From NCBI RefSeq assembly GCF_000617845.2, contig NZ_DF820425.1, positions 6,702,741 to 6,766,740 of the forward strand: a stretch of DNA of 64,000 bases. Reading direction: 5' to 3'. Below the pieces are notes generated by a model. That model worked only from the letters and a program-made list of their open reading frames with translations, ran no database searches and had not been told where the DNA came from. This document shows positions 54,769 to 63,752 of this stretch, in pieces. Numbering within the stretch: the first letter of the stretch is position 1; every line of letters begins with the position of its first letter. The translations under genes were made by a program, and so were the position numbers. Source of the DNA: Bradyrhizobium sp. DOA9 (GTDB taxonomy: Bacteria; Pseudomonadota; Alphaproteobacteria; Rhizobiales; Xanthobacteraceae).

Positions 54769-56031
54769 ATGAGTGCCGCCAGACCCGAGCCGCTTGCCCG
54801 TCAGGCGCTGGCATTCGTCCTGGCCGGAGGACGCGGCAGCCGTCTGCTGGAGCTGACCGACCGGCGCGCCAAGCCGGCGGTCTATTTCGGCGGCAAGTCC
54901 CGCATCATCGATTTCGCGCTGTCGAACGCGGTGAACTCCGGCATCCGCCGTATCGCGGTGGCGACCCAATACAAGGCGCACAGTCTGATCCGGCACCTTC
55001 AGATGGGCTGGAACTTCTTCCGTCCCGAACGCAACGAGAGTTTCGACATCCTCCCCGCCAGCCAGCGCGTCTCCGAGACCATGTGGTATGTCGGCACGGC
55101 GGACGCGGTGTACCAGAACATCGACATCATCGAATCCCACGCCTGCCGCTTCATCGTGGTGCTGGCTGGGGATCACATCTACAAAATGGACTACGAGGTG
55201 ATGCTGCGCCAGCACGTCGAGAGCGGCGCCGACGTCACCGTCGGCTGCCTCGAGATGCCGCGATCGGAATCCTCCGGTTTCGGCATCATGCATATCGACG
55301 AGAACGGCTGGATTCAGGAGTTCCTGGAAAAGCCGAAAGATCCGCCGCCGATGCCGGGCAAGCCGGACGTCTCGCTCGCCAGCATGGGCATCTACGTGTT
55401 CGACGCGAAATTCCTGTTCGATCAGCTCAAGCGCGATGCCGAGGACCCGAACTCGAACCACGATTTCGGCAAGGACATCATTCCCTACCTCGTCAAGAAC
55501 GGCCGCGCGATGGCGCACCAATACTCGACGTCCTGTGTTCGCTCCGGCAGCGACACCCGCGCCTATTGGCGCGACGTCGGCACGGTCGACGCCTATTGGG
55601 CCGCCAATATCGACCTCACCGACGTGGTGCCCGAACTCGACCTGTTCGACCGCGCCTGGCCGATCTGGTCTTACGCCGAGATCACCCCGCCGGCGAAATT
55701 CGTCCACGACGAGGAAAGCCGGCGCGGCCAGGCGGTGAGCTCGCTGGTCTCCGGCGGCTGCATCATCTCCGGCGCCTCGCTGCGCCGCTCGCTGCTGTTC
55801 ACCGGCGTGCGCATCAACTCCTACGCCAATGTCGAGAATGCCGTGATCATGCCTTACGTGAATGTCGGCCGCGGCGCCCGCTTGAGGAACGTCGTGATCG
55901 ACCGCGGCGTCGAGATCCCCGAAGGTCTCGTCGTCGGCGAGGATCCCGAAATCGACGGAAAGCGCTTCCGCACCACCGAGCAGGGCATCTCGCTGATCAC
56001 CCAGCCGATGATCGACAGGCTCAATACATGA
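54769..56031 (+). CDS. glgC: Glucose-1-phosphate adenylyltransferase, 420 aa
   Basis: Makes ADP-glucose for glycogen. Seen: the nucleotide-binding LAGGRGSRLLELTDRRAKPA near residue 17, YFGGKSRIIDFALSNAVNSG, AGDHIYKMDYEVML and WRDVGTVDAYWAANIDLT, followed by the left-handed helix C-terminal domain. GGGAGG is 5 nt before the ATG. The stop overlaps the glgA start (ATGA). Confidence 0.96.
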   Translation: MSAARPEPLARQALAFVLAGGRGSRLLELTDRRAKPAVYFGGKSRIIDFALSNAVNSGIRRIAVATQYKAHSLIRHLQMGWNFFRPERNESFDILPASQRVSETMWYVGTADAVYQNIDIIESHACRFIVVLAGDHIYKMDYEVMLRQHVESGADVTVGCLEMPRSESSGFGIMHIDENGWIQEFLEKPKDPPPMPGKPDVSLASMGIYVFDAKFLFDQLKRDAEDPNSNHDFGKDIIPYLVKNGRAMAHQYSTSCVRSGSDTRAYWRDVGTVDAYWAANIDLTDVVPELDLFDRAWPIWSYAEITPPAKFVHDEESRRGQAVSSLVSGGCIISGASLRRSLLFTGVRINSYANVENAVIMPYVNVGRGARLRNVVIDRGVEIPEGLVVGEDPEIDGKRFRTTEQGISLITQPMIDRLNT

Positions 56032-57485
56032 CGCCTGTTCGCGTCCTCGCGGTCGCCTCTGAAGTCTATCCCCTCGTCAAGACCGGCGGCCTCGCAGACG
56101 TCGCCGGCGCGCTGCCGGTTGCGCTGAAGGCGCATGGCGTCGAGATGCGCACCTTGCTGCCGGGCTATCCCGACGTGCTGCGGCTGGTGTCCGGCGCTGA
56201 GGAGCTGCGGCGCTGGCCGGATTATTTCGGCGGCGGGGGGCGGCTGCTGGCGGGCTCGCATGCCGGGCTAGATCTGCTCGTGCTGGACGTGCCGCATCTC
56301 TATGCGCGGCCGGGCAACCCCTATGTCACCGCCGAGGGAGTCGACTGGGCGGACAACGGCGTGCGCTTCGCCGCGCTGTCGCGCGTGGCGGCCGATATCG
56401 GCCACGGCCTCGTGCCGGCCTTCGTGCCCGACGTCGTGCACGCCCACGACTGGCAGGCGGGGCTCGCGCCGGCCTATCTGCACTACGACAATCGTCCGCG
56501 GCCCGGCACCGTGATGACCATTCACAACATGGCCTATCAGGGCAAGTTCGCCCCCGAGCTGATCGGATCGATCGGCCTGCCCTGGCACGCCTTCAACGTC
56601 GACGAACTGGAATATTTCGGCGGCATCAGCTTCTTGAAGGCCGGCTTGCGCCTTGCCGATCGGATCACCACGGTATCACCGACCTACGCGCAGGAAATCC
56701 AGAGCGACGAAGGCGGCATGGGGCTCGGCGGCCTGCTTCGTGGACGATCGAGCGTGCTGAGCGGCATCCTCAACGGCATCGACACCGAGGTGTGGAATCC
56801 GCAAACCGATCCGCACATCGCCTATCGCTTCGGCGCGGAGGACCTGACATTCCGGGCCGCGAACAAGGCGGTGCTGCAGCAGCAGTTCAATCTCGATTCC
56901 TCCGACGAAGCGCCGCTGCTCGGCGTCATCAGCCGGCTGTCCTGGCAGAAGGGGCTCGATCTCCTGCTCGAGGCCATCCCCACCATCCTGCGCGAGGGCA
57001 TGCAGCTCGCGCTGCTCGGCAGCGGCGACCGCGATCTGCAGGATCGCTATCAGGCCGCGGCCCGCGCCAATCCCGGCCGGATCGGCGTCGTGATCGGCTA
57101 TGACGAGATTCTCGCGCACCTGATCCAGGCCGGCTCGGACGCGCTGATCGTGCCCTCGCGGTTCGAGCCGTGCGGCCTGACCCAGCTCTGCGCGCTGCGC
57201 TATGGCGCGGTGCCGATCGTCTCGCGTGTCGGCGGCCTCGAAGACACCATCGTTGATATCGGCGAGGCCGACGCGTCCGGCCGCGATGCCACCGGCTTCA
57301 AGTTCGCTCCCGTGACGGCGGATGCCCTCGCCGGCACGCTGCGCAAGGCCAACATTGCCTTCCACGACAAGCTGACCTGGCGCCGCCTGCAACGCAGCGG
57401 TCTTGCGACCGACGTCTCCTGGCGCAACCGCGCCGGCGACTATGCCGCGCTGTATCGCAGCCTGGTGGCGGAGCGCAGGGCGTAG
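56028..57485 (+). CDS. glgA: Glycogen synthase (ADP-glucose), 485 aa
   Basis: GT5 enzyme that extends alpha-1,4-glucan from ADP-glucose. Seen: VYPLVKTGGLADVAGALPVA (nucleotide-sugar Lys15 motif) at the front, HAHDWQAGLAP, MTIHNMAYQGKF, RLSWQKGLDLL, and PSRFEPCGLTQLCALRYG with the GT-B Glu. Length is standard. Co-translated with glgC. Confidence 0.96.
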   Translation: MTPVRVLAVASEVYPLVKTGGLADVAGALPVALKAHGVEMRTLLPGYPDVLRLVSGAEELRRWPDYFGGGGRLLAGSHAGLDLLVLDVPHLYARPGNPYVTAEGVDWADNGVRFAALSRVAADIGHGLVPAFVPDVVHAHDWQAGLAPAYLHYDNRPRPGTVMTIHNMAYQGKFAPELIGSIGLPWHAFNVDELEYFGGISFLKAGLRLADRITTVSPTYAQEIQSDEGGMGLGGLLRGRSSVLSGILNGIDTEVWNPQTDPHIAYRFGAEDLTFRAANKAVLQQQFNLDSSDEAPLLGVISRLSWQKGLDLLLEAIPTILREGMQLALLGSGDRDLQDRYQAAARANPGRIGVVIGYDEILAHLIQAGSDALIVPSRFEPCGLTQLCALRYGAVPIVSRVGGLEDTIVDIGEADASGRDATGFKFAPVTADALAGTLRKANIAFHDKLTWRRLQRSGLATDVSWRNRAGDYAALYRSLVAERRA

Positions 57486-57578
57486 CGTTTTCGAGCGAAG
57501 TGGGCATCGGTTCGCGTCAAGAAAACGCGTCAACACAAGAATAGGAGCTTCATTCCGATGAAATCGGAACGAAGCTCC
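57485..57578. repeat. Dispersed Rhizobiales-type intergenic repeat after glgA
   Basis: It starts gcgttttcgagcgaag and has an inverted gaaaacgc at 57521-57528. A second hairpin (ggagcttc at 57544-57551 with gaagctcc at 57571-57578, inner attccgat/atcggaa) follows. I recall this sequence as a high-copy intergenic element of Bradyrhizobium and relatives. It may end glgA transcription. Confidence 0.7.
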
Positions 57579-57616
57579 GGGCGTGACCGTCTTCGAATCC
57601 ATGCTATAGAGCGCGC

Positions 57617-57877
57617 ATGGACCCGCTCATGATCAAGCTGATCGGCTTTGCCGCCGCCACCTGCACCACCGTCGCCTACGCGCCACAAGCCATCAAGGTA
57701 TGGAAGACCCGCTCCACCGGCGACATCTCGCTCGGCATGTTCCTGGTGATGGTGCTGGGCCTCGCCCTCTGGCTGATCTACGGCCTGCTCTCGGGCGATG
57801 GCCCCCTGATCGCCTCGAACGCCGTCACCATGCTGCTCGCCGGCGGCATTTTGGTGATGAAGCTGAGATATGGGTGA
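57617..57877 (+). CDS. SemiSWEET sugar transporter, 86 aa
   Basis: Three hydrophobic segments with the PQ-loop motif YAPQAIKVWKTRSTGDIS in the first helix and loop. The opening MDPLMIKLIGFAAATCTTVA and the GMFLVMVLGLALWLIYGLL and ASNAVTMLLAGGILVMKL segments match bacterial SemiSWEETs, which form a dimeric sugar pore. It sits just after the glycogen genes. Confidence 0.93.
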   Translation: MDPLMIKLIGFAAATCTTVAYAPQAIKVWKTRSTGDISLGMFLVMVLGLALWLIYGLLSGDGPLIASNAVTMLLAGGILVMKLRYG

Positions 57878-57887
57878 TGCTTCTTCG

Positions 57888-57916
57888 CCTCTCCCCACAA
57901 GCGGGGCAAGGGAGAA
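57888..57916. repeat. Imperfect copy of the cctctcccc dispersed palindrome
   Basis: cctctcccc and cggggcaagggagaag form an imperfect hairpin between two convergent genes. It shares its left arm with the copies at 34202 and 43426. Confidence 0.6.
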
Positions 57917-57918
57917 GA

Positions 57919-58713
57919 TCACCCAAACACGTACGACGCCATCGCCACATGCGCGACCTCGTCGACGAAGACGCGGCGGCCGACGTCGCGGCCCGCGGCG
58001 CCAGCCGCCACCATCAGCGGCAGCAGATGATCCTCGCGGGGATGCGCAAGGCGTGCGCTCGGCGCGTTCTCCCAATCGACCAGCATCGCGTTGCGCCGCG
58101 CCGCATCGGGGTTGCTGATCGCCTCGTTCAGGTAGGCCTCGAAATCATACGAGACGGGCTTGGACTCCGGCCGGTTGAAGCCGCGCATGTTGTGATAGGT
58201 CAGGCCGCTGCCGACGATCAGGATGCCTTCGTCGCGCAAGGATGCGATCGCCTGCCCCACCTTGACGTGCTCGGCGGCGTCATAGCTGGACTTCAGCGAC
58301 AGCAGCACGATCGGCATGTCCGCGTTCGGATACATCAGCCCGAGCGGAACGAACGTGCCGTGATCAAAGCCCTGATCGGGATCTTCGCGGCAATCGAGCC
58401 CGGCCTGGGTGAGCAGCGCCTTCACTTGCACGGCAAGCTCAGGCTTGCCCGGCGCGGGATATTTGAGGTGGTAGGTATGCTCGGGGAAACCGTAATAATC
58501 GTAGACCATCGGCGGGTGCGGCGAGGTCGACACCGTGAACGCGTCGGCTTCCCAGTGACCGGTGATGACCAGCACGGCCTTCGGCCGCTCGGGCAAGAGC
58601 TGTGGAAGGTTCGCGAACGCCTCGGCGGTCTTGGCATATTGCACCCGCCTGTCCTCCATGAAGGGCCAGGGACCGCCGCCATGCGACAGGAACAGGGTCG
58701 GAAATCGCGTCAT
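57919..58713 (-). CDS. Class III extradiol dioxygenase-like protein (LigB/DODA type), 264 aa
   Basis: The iron-binding pattern of the 4,5-DOPA dioxygenase/YgiD group is present: FLSHGGGPWPFM near the start, VITGHWEA, FDHGTFVPLGLMYP and GSGLTYHNMRGF. The true substrate is not known for most bacterial members; catecholic rings are expected. ATG 58713 begins MTRFPTLFLSH; the longer open frame upstream is not protein-like. Confidence 0.87.
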   Translation of the reverse strand: MTRFPTLFLSHGGGPWPFMEDRRVQYAKTAEAFANLPQLLPERPKAVLVITGHWEADAFTVSTSPHPPMVYDYYGFPEHTYHLKYPAPGKPELAVQVKALLTQAGLDCREDPDQGFDHGTFVPLGLMYPNADMPIVLLSLKSSYDAAEHVKVGQAIASLRDEGILIVGSGLTYHNMRGFNRPESKPVSYDFEAYLNEAISNPDAARRNAMLVDWENAPSARLAHPREDHLLPLMVAAGAAGRDVGRRVFVDEVAHVAMASYVFG

Positions 58714-58869
58714 CGGGCAACGTCTCTTTGACAACAGGCGCGTGCGAGCGGTCGGCACGGCGGCGGCCAGCATAGGCAAAGCGGCATGGTTAGCAAGCCG
58801 TTAACGATTTGCCGCTCAGAATCCGCGCTGGGCCGAAGCAGTCGGCTTAAAGACAAGTGAGACGTTGCG

Positions 58870-59049
58870 ATGAGGAAGTTTGCGCTGGGGGACGTCGTCA
58901 ACAGTGACAAGGGCCGCCGCGGTATCGTCCGCGCCGCCTTCAAGTCGCGGGATGGCCAGCAATTCTACGCCGTCGAGAAGGACGGCGCGATGGATTACCT
59001 GGAGGAAGACCGGCTCAGCCTGGCGCCGCGCGTCGAGCTCGCGGCTTAA
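58870..59049 (+). CDS. Small conserved-looking protein, 59 aa
   Basis: MRKFALGDVVNSDKGRRGIV is followed by AFKSRDGQQFYAVEKDGAMD and YLEEDRLSLAPRVELAA. The pattern of a short beta-barrel (KOW/SH3-like: KGRRGIVRAAF, FYAVEKDGAMDYLEEDRL) suggests a nucleic-acid or protein-binding module. I do not know a named family. Convergent with the carboxylesterase gene. Confidence 0.6.
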   Translation: MRKFALGDVVNSDKGRRGIVRAAFKSRDGQQFYAVEKDGAMDYLEEDRLSLAPRVELAA

Positions 59050-59056
59050 CTCCGCT

Positions 59057-60541
59057 TCATCTCCTGCTCTCATTTGCGAGCCCGTCGAGACGCTCCGCGA
59101 ACGGATCCTCGCCGCTCGCGACGCCGTCGTTCGTGATCAGCAGCAGGCGATCGCCGCCTGCGGCGGCATCCCAGCGCGGCAGGTCGGGACCATTGAGGTC
59201 TAGACCATTGGGATCTCCGCTTCTGGCGAAGTTGGTCCAGTAGGCGCGCATGCGGCGAGCGACCTCGCGGTCGCGCCGCGACAGGATGCCCGCACCGGGC
59301 ACGCCTTCCGCACCGAAGATGAACTGCAGCTCGCGCCCGTGGCCGGCGTCCGGATTGCCGCGGCGCGCTTCCGGCACATAGGCGAAGCGATAGCGAAAGG
59401 TCGGCGCGCCGCTTGCCGCGTGCAGGCGGGCCAGCAGCCGCACCGGCTCGGAGAAGACCTTGTCGGTGTAGATTCTTGCCGCGAGATCAGAAGGTCTGGC
59501 GAGATCGGGATAGTGCCTGCGCAGTTCGTCGCTGCTCGTGCCCGGTGCTAGCTCCTCCTTGATCGCGGCCTCGTTCTCCGGATCGGTCTCGTCCTCGTTC
59601 GAGCCGATGATCAAGGGAATGCGGCTTTGGCGTCCGGCCGCAAAACCCGCGGCGAGGTCCTCGGTCACGAGATGCCCATCGATCATCGGTGCAAAGCTGC
59701 GCGGCGATGTCTCCAGCAATTGTGCTTCCGCAGCCAGCAGGCGCCGCGGCTCGACGGCACGTAGATCCGTCTTCGGCCCGAGCGCGGCCACGAAGAGCCG
59801 GCCAATGGCCTCAGCGTCTTCCGCCGAACGCAGGTGCGCGCGGCCGGGCACCGATTGCAGAATGGCCTTGTGGAAGAGATCGCGCGCCGGCGCAGAGAGC
59901 ATCAGCAGCGCGATCGATGTCGCGCCTGCATCGCTGCCGAACAAAGTGACGTTATTCGGGTCGCCGCCGAAGGCCGCGATGTTGTCCTGCACCCATTGCA
60001 GCGCGGCCACCTGGTCCATCAGGCCGAAATTGCCGGAGCCGGCATGAGGCAGCGCGGGATGTGCGAGCCAGCCGGGCGCGCCGAGCCGATAATTCACGGT
60101 GACGACGATGAGGCCCGCCTGCACCAGCTTGGCGCCATCGAACAGCGAACCGTTCGCGGTCCCCGTGACGAACGCGCCGCCATGGATGAACACCATCACC
60201 GGCAACGGGCCATCGACCCCGAAGGGACGGAACACGTTCAGGGTCAGGCAATCCTCGCTCGCCGCCGGCAATGCCGGCTGAAGGCACGGCGCGCCGTAAT
60301 CGTAGGCGGTGCGCATCTCCGAGCTTTCGGTCGTCGGCTGCGGCGGTTGCCAGCGCAGCGCCCCCACCGGCGGCGCTGCGTAAGGCAGCCCTTTGAACGC
60401 GGCCACCTCGCCTTCCACGGCGCCGAGCATCTGCCCCTCACGGGTCAGCGCGAATGGAAACTGCCCGACCGCCTGGGCGGCGGCAGAGCCGGCGCCATCC
60501 AGGGCAGCAATAGCCGCAACGAATGCAAGCAGGGCCCGCAT
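59057..60541 (-). CDS. Type-B carboxylesterase-like protein with Asp at the nucleophile position, 494 aa
   Basis: A signal peptide ends near GSAAAQ. The type-B pattern is complete otherwise: FKGLPYAAPPVGALRW, SEDCLTLNVFRP, FIHGGAFVTG (oxyanion hole), NYRLGAPGWLAHP and GNFGLMDQVAALQWVQDNIAAFGGDPNNVTLFG. The elbow reads GSDAG (residues 202-206) where the family has GESAG, so the catalytic Ser is replaced by Asp204 (codon at 59930-59932). Either the enzyme lost esterase activity or it uses a different chemistry. No frameshift is seen. Confidence 0.88.
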   Translation of the reverse strand: MRALLAFVAAIAALDGAGSAAAQAVGQFPFALTREGQMLGAVEGEVAAFKGLPYAAPPVGALRWQPPQPTTESSEMRTAYDYGAPCLQPALPAASEDCLTLNVFRPFGVDGPLPVMVFIHGGAFVTGTANGSLFDGAKLVQAGLIVVTVNYRLGAPGWLAHPALPHAGSGNFGLMDQVAALQWVQDNIAAFGGDPNNVTLFGSDAGATSIALLMLSAPARDLFHKAILQSVPGRAHLRSAEDAEAIGRLFVAALGPKTDLRAVEPRRLLAAEAQLLETSPRSFAPMIDGHLVTEDLAAGFAAGRQSRIPLIIGSNEDETDPENEAAIKEELAPGTSSDELRRHYPDLARPSDLAARIYTDKVFSEPVRLLARLHAASGAPTFRYRFAYVPEARRGNPDAGHGRELQFIFGAEGVPGAGILSRRDREVARRMRAYWTNFARSGDPNGLDLNGPDLPRWDAAAGGDRLLLITNDGVASGEDPFAERLDGLANESRR

Positions 60542-60616
60542 CTTCGAAACGATCTCGATGAAGGATTTTGTAAGGTTATGTCCAGAGCCGTCGGAGAGGC
60601 AAGCCTCGCACCTGCC

Positions 60617-60826
60617 CTAACCGCCTTTGCTCAACAGCTCTGCGAGTGCGCGGCGCGCGACGATGCCGAGCTCACCCAGCGTGGAGTGGCCGGACTGCGC
60701 CGCCTCGATCAGGCGATGGGCGATGAACCTGCGGCTGTCGTGATCGCCGCCATGCGGCAATTGCCGGCACGTCTCCTCGAGAACGACGTCCATGTTCGCT
60801 TTGGTTCGCTCACTCAACTCTGTCAT
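60617..60826 (-). CDS. Small hypothetical protein, 69 aa
   Basis: MTELSERTKANMDVVLEETC followed by RQLPHGGDHDSRRFIAHRLI and a helical C-terminus (TLGELGIVARRALAELLSK). The composition and codon use look genuine. The ribosome binding site before ATG 60826 is weak; ATG 60863-60865 is an alternative. Function unknown. Confidence 0.6.
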   Translation of the reverse strand: MTELSERTKANMDVVLEETCRQLPHGGDHDSRRFIAHRLIEAAQSGHSTLGELGIVARRALAELLSKGG

Positions 60827-61070
60827 GACGCCCGGGCGGTACGCGTGGCTTGTTAGCGCAAGCATACACAGATGGATGATGTCTGATTACCCCGGGTTAT
60901 CACGGCCATTGTGCATCGCGGTGCGTGTGGTGCCGCAACATTCGCGCGGTCACAAAGCCGCCGCAAACGATCAGCCTAGGATTGCATTTGCTCTCATGAC
61001 AAGCTGAGCCTGCGGCGATAGCCTGCCGCCAAGACGAAACAACCAAGGCAAAACATCCGGGAGGAACACC

Positions 61071-63752
61071 ATGCCTGACGCAATGGTTGCAACACGAGCC
61101 TCCGATGAGCGCGGAACCGCTCAGAAGGTCGATGTCGCCGTGGTCGGCGCCGGATTTTCCGGCCTCTACCTTCTTCATCGCCTGCGCAAGGCGGGGTTTT
61201 CGGCGGTCGGGCTCGACGAGGCCGGCGACGTCGGCGGCACCTGGTATTGGAACCGCTATCCGGGCGCACGCTGCGACATCCAGACCATCGACTACAGCTA
61301 CACGTTCGATCCGGAGCTCGAAACCGCCTGGACCTGGTCGGAGAAATACGCGACCCAGCCCGAGATCCTGCGCTACCTCGGCTTCGTCGCCGATCGCTAC
61401 GATCTGCGCCGCGATATCCGTTTCAACACCAAGGTCAACGAAGCCAGATGGGACGAAGCGGCGGAGCGCTGGCTCATCGCCACCGACAATGGCCCGCCGG
61501 TCTCCTGCCGCCATTACATCATGGCCACCGGTTGCCTCTCCGCGCCCAAGCCGCCGGAGATCGACGGCGTCAAGGACTTCAAGGGCGAGGTCTATTTCAC
61601 CGGACGCTGGCCGCATGACGGCGTCAATCTCACAGGAAAACGCGTCGCCGTGATCGGCACGGGCTCGTCGGCGATCCAGTCGATCCCGCTGATCGCCGAG
61701 CAGGCCACGCACCTGACCGTTTTCCAGCGCACACCGAATTTTGCATTGCCGGCACATAACGGCCCGGCCCCCGCCGACCGCATGAGCCTGCTGCAAAGCG
61801 ACCGCGCGGCCTACCGCGAGCAGGCACGGCAGTCGATGGCCGGCGTGCCCTACCCGCAGCAGACGGTCGTGAGCTGGCAGCTCAGTGATGCCGAGCGCCG
61901 CGAGCGGTTCGAACGCGCCTGGGCGGCCGGCGACCTCGTCCACATCCTGACGCAGCTCTGGGCCGACCAGGCCGTGGACCTCGACGGCAACAAGATCGTC
62001 CAGGACCTGATCCGCGAGAAGATCCGCGCCGCCGTCAAGGATCCCGAGACCGCCGCGGCACTGATGCCGGACGACCATCCGTTCGGCGCGAAACGACCCT
62101 GCCTCGACACCAATTATTACGCAACCTACAACCGGGCGAACGTCACGCTGGTCAATCTGCGCAAGGAGCCGATCAAGGCGATCACCGCGAGCGGCATCTC
62201 CACGAGCGGCCGCAGCTTCGAGCTCGACGTGATCGTCTTCGCGACCGGCTTCGATGCCATGACCGGCGCGATCCGTGCCGTGCATCCGATCACCGGGCGC
62301 GGCGGCAAGTCGCTGTCCGACGTCTGGGCGCAGGGGCCGCAGACCTATCTCGGCCTCACCGTCGAGGGCTTCCCGAACTTCTTCATGATCACCGGGCCCG
62401 GCAGCCCGTCGGTGCTGTCGAACATGGCGGTGTCGATCGAGCAGCATGTCGACTGGGTGGTCGATCGCCTTGCCGCGCTGCGCGATGCCGGCTTCACCAC
62501 GATCGAGCCGACCGAGACGGCACAGGCCGGCTGGAACAGGCACATGGCCGACTGCTCGATGGTGACGCTGCACCGGCTTGCCAACACCTGGTACACGGGC
62601 GCCAACGTGCCAGGGAAGGTGCAGGGGCTGATGCCCTATACCGGCGGCGTCGGCCCCTACCGCGGCATCTGCGACGAGGTGGTCAGCCGCGGCATGCTCG
62701 GCTTCAAGCTCACCGGCCCCAATGGTGCCACCCAATGCAATGACGGCGAAGTGGTGCGCCTGCAGCCGGACGTGCGGCTGGTGCTGAACCTGCTCGGCTC
62801 GCTCAACCTGCCGCCGATCGAGTCGATGGGCGCGGAAGGCGCCCGTGCCTTCGTCAACGAGTTCAACAAGGGCCGGCCTGCGGGGCGGCCCATCGGCGAG
62901 ATCGTCGACGGCACCCTGCCCGTCGCCGACGCTGCGTTGCCCTATCGCGTCTACAAGCCGGCAACGCCGGGACCTCATCCGGTCGTGGTCTATTTCCATG
63001 GCGGCGGCTGGGTGCTCGGCGACGAGCAATCGGACGAGCCGTTCTGCCGCGACATGGTGCGGCGGACCGGGATGATGTTCGTCAGCGTCGGCTATCGCCA
63101 CGCCCCGGAGCATCGCTTCCCGACGGCCGCCGAAGACGGCTATGCGGCCACGCGCTGGATCGCCGAGCACGCCGCCGAACTGGGCGGCAGGCCCGGCCCG
63201 GTGCTGGTTGCCGGCTGGAGCGCCGGCGGCAACATCGCCGCCGTTACCTGCCAGCTCGCGCGCGACCGCGGCGGGCCCGCCATCGCCGGCCAGCTTCTGG
63301 TCTGCCCGGTCACCGACTGCAGCTTCGATCGGCCCTCCTATAACGAAAATGGGACCGCCTATTTCCTGACGCGCTCGCTGATGTACTGGTTCTGGGACCT
63401 CTATTGCTCGCCGGCGGACCGCACCGATCCGCGGGTCTCGCCGCTGCGCGGCAAGGTCGCCGGCCTGCCGCCGGCGGTCGTGGTCACCTGCGAGTTCGAT
63501 CCGCTGCGCGACGAGGGCATCGCCTATGCCGAGGCCATGGCGGCCGCCGGCGTCCCGGTCGAGCAGCTCAAGGCCCGCGGCCACTTCCACTCGTCCTTTG
63601 CGATGGTGGACGTGGTGATCACAGGCGTGTCGGGCCGGGTGCAGATGGCGGAGGGCTTGCGGCGCTTCGCCGGGCTGCCGCCGGAGGTCGGTCGCGAGGC
63701 CGATCAGGCACATGACAATCCGGGGCAAAGGATCGCGGCCGCCGCGAGCTGA
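61071..63752 (+). CDS. Fused Baeyer-Villiger-type monooxygenase and HSL-family esterase, 893 aa
   Basis: Residues 1 to about 545 are a class B flavin monooxygenase: FAD Rossmann motif VVGAGFSGLYLL near residue 24, VGGTWYWNRYPGARCDI, NADPH motif VIGTGSSAIQSIP and ATGFDAMTGAI. The BVMO fingerprint FxGxxxHxxxWP reads FKGEVYFTGRWP (170-181), with Phe176 in place of His. Residues from about 565 are an HSL-type alpha/beta hydrolase: VYFHGGGWVLGDE (oxyanion), GWSAGGNIAAV (Ser), DPLRDEG (Asp) and RGHFHSSF (His), all complete. Together they could turn a ketone to an ester and split it. GGGAGG lies before the ATG. Neighbours give no substrate clue. Confidence 0.9.
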   Translation: MPDAMVATRASDERGTAQKVDVAVVGAGFSGLYLLHRLRKAGFSAVGLDEAGDVGGTWYWNRYPGARCDIQTIDYSYTFDPELETAWTWSEKYATQPEILRYLGFVADRYDLRRDIRFNTKVNEARWDEAAERWLIATDNGPPVSCRHYIMATGCLSAPKPPEIDGVKDFKGEVYFTGRWPHDGVNLTGKRVAVIGTGSSAIQSIPLIAEQATHLTVFQRTPNFALPAHNGPAPADRMSLLQSDRAAYREQARQSMAGVPYPQQTVVSWQLSDAERRERFERAWAAGDLVHILTQLWADQAVDLDGNKIVQDLIREKIRAAVKDPETAAALMPDDHPFGAKRPCLDTNYYATYNRANVTLVNLRKEPIKAITASGISTSGRSFELDVIVFATGFDAMTGAIRAVHPITGRGGKSLSDVWAQGPQTYLGLTVEGFPNFFMITGPGSPSVLSNMAVSIEQHVDWVVDRLAALRDAGFTTIEPTETAQAGWNRHMADCSMVTLHRLANTWYTGANVPGKVQGLMPYTGGVGPYRGICDEVVSRGMLGFKLTGPNGATQCNDGEVVRLQPDVRLVLNLLGSLNLPPIESMGAEGARAFVNEFNKGRPAGRPIGEIVDGTLPVADAALPYRVYKPATPGPHPVVVYFHGGGWVLGDEQSDEPFCRDMVRRTGMMFVSVGYRHAPEHRFPTAAEDGYAATRWIAEHAAELGGRPGPVLVAGWSAGGNIAAVTCQLARDRGGPAIAGQLLVCPVTDCSFDRPSYNENGTAYFLTRSLMYWFWDLYCSPADRTDPRVSPLRGKVAGLPPAVVVTCEFDPLRDEGIAYAEAMAAAGVPVEQLKARGHFHSSFAMVDVVITGVSGRVQMAEGLRRFAGLPPEVGREADQAHDNPGQRIAAAAS

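Noticed and set aside
54573..56027. Long upstream extension in frame with glgA
   Set aside because: It overlaps all of glgC, which has clear family motifs; glgA starts at the ATGA overlap.
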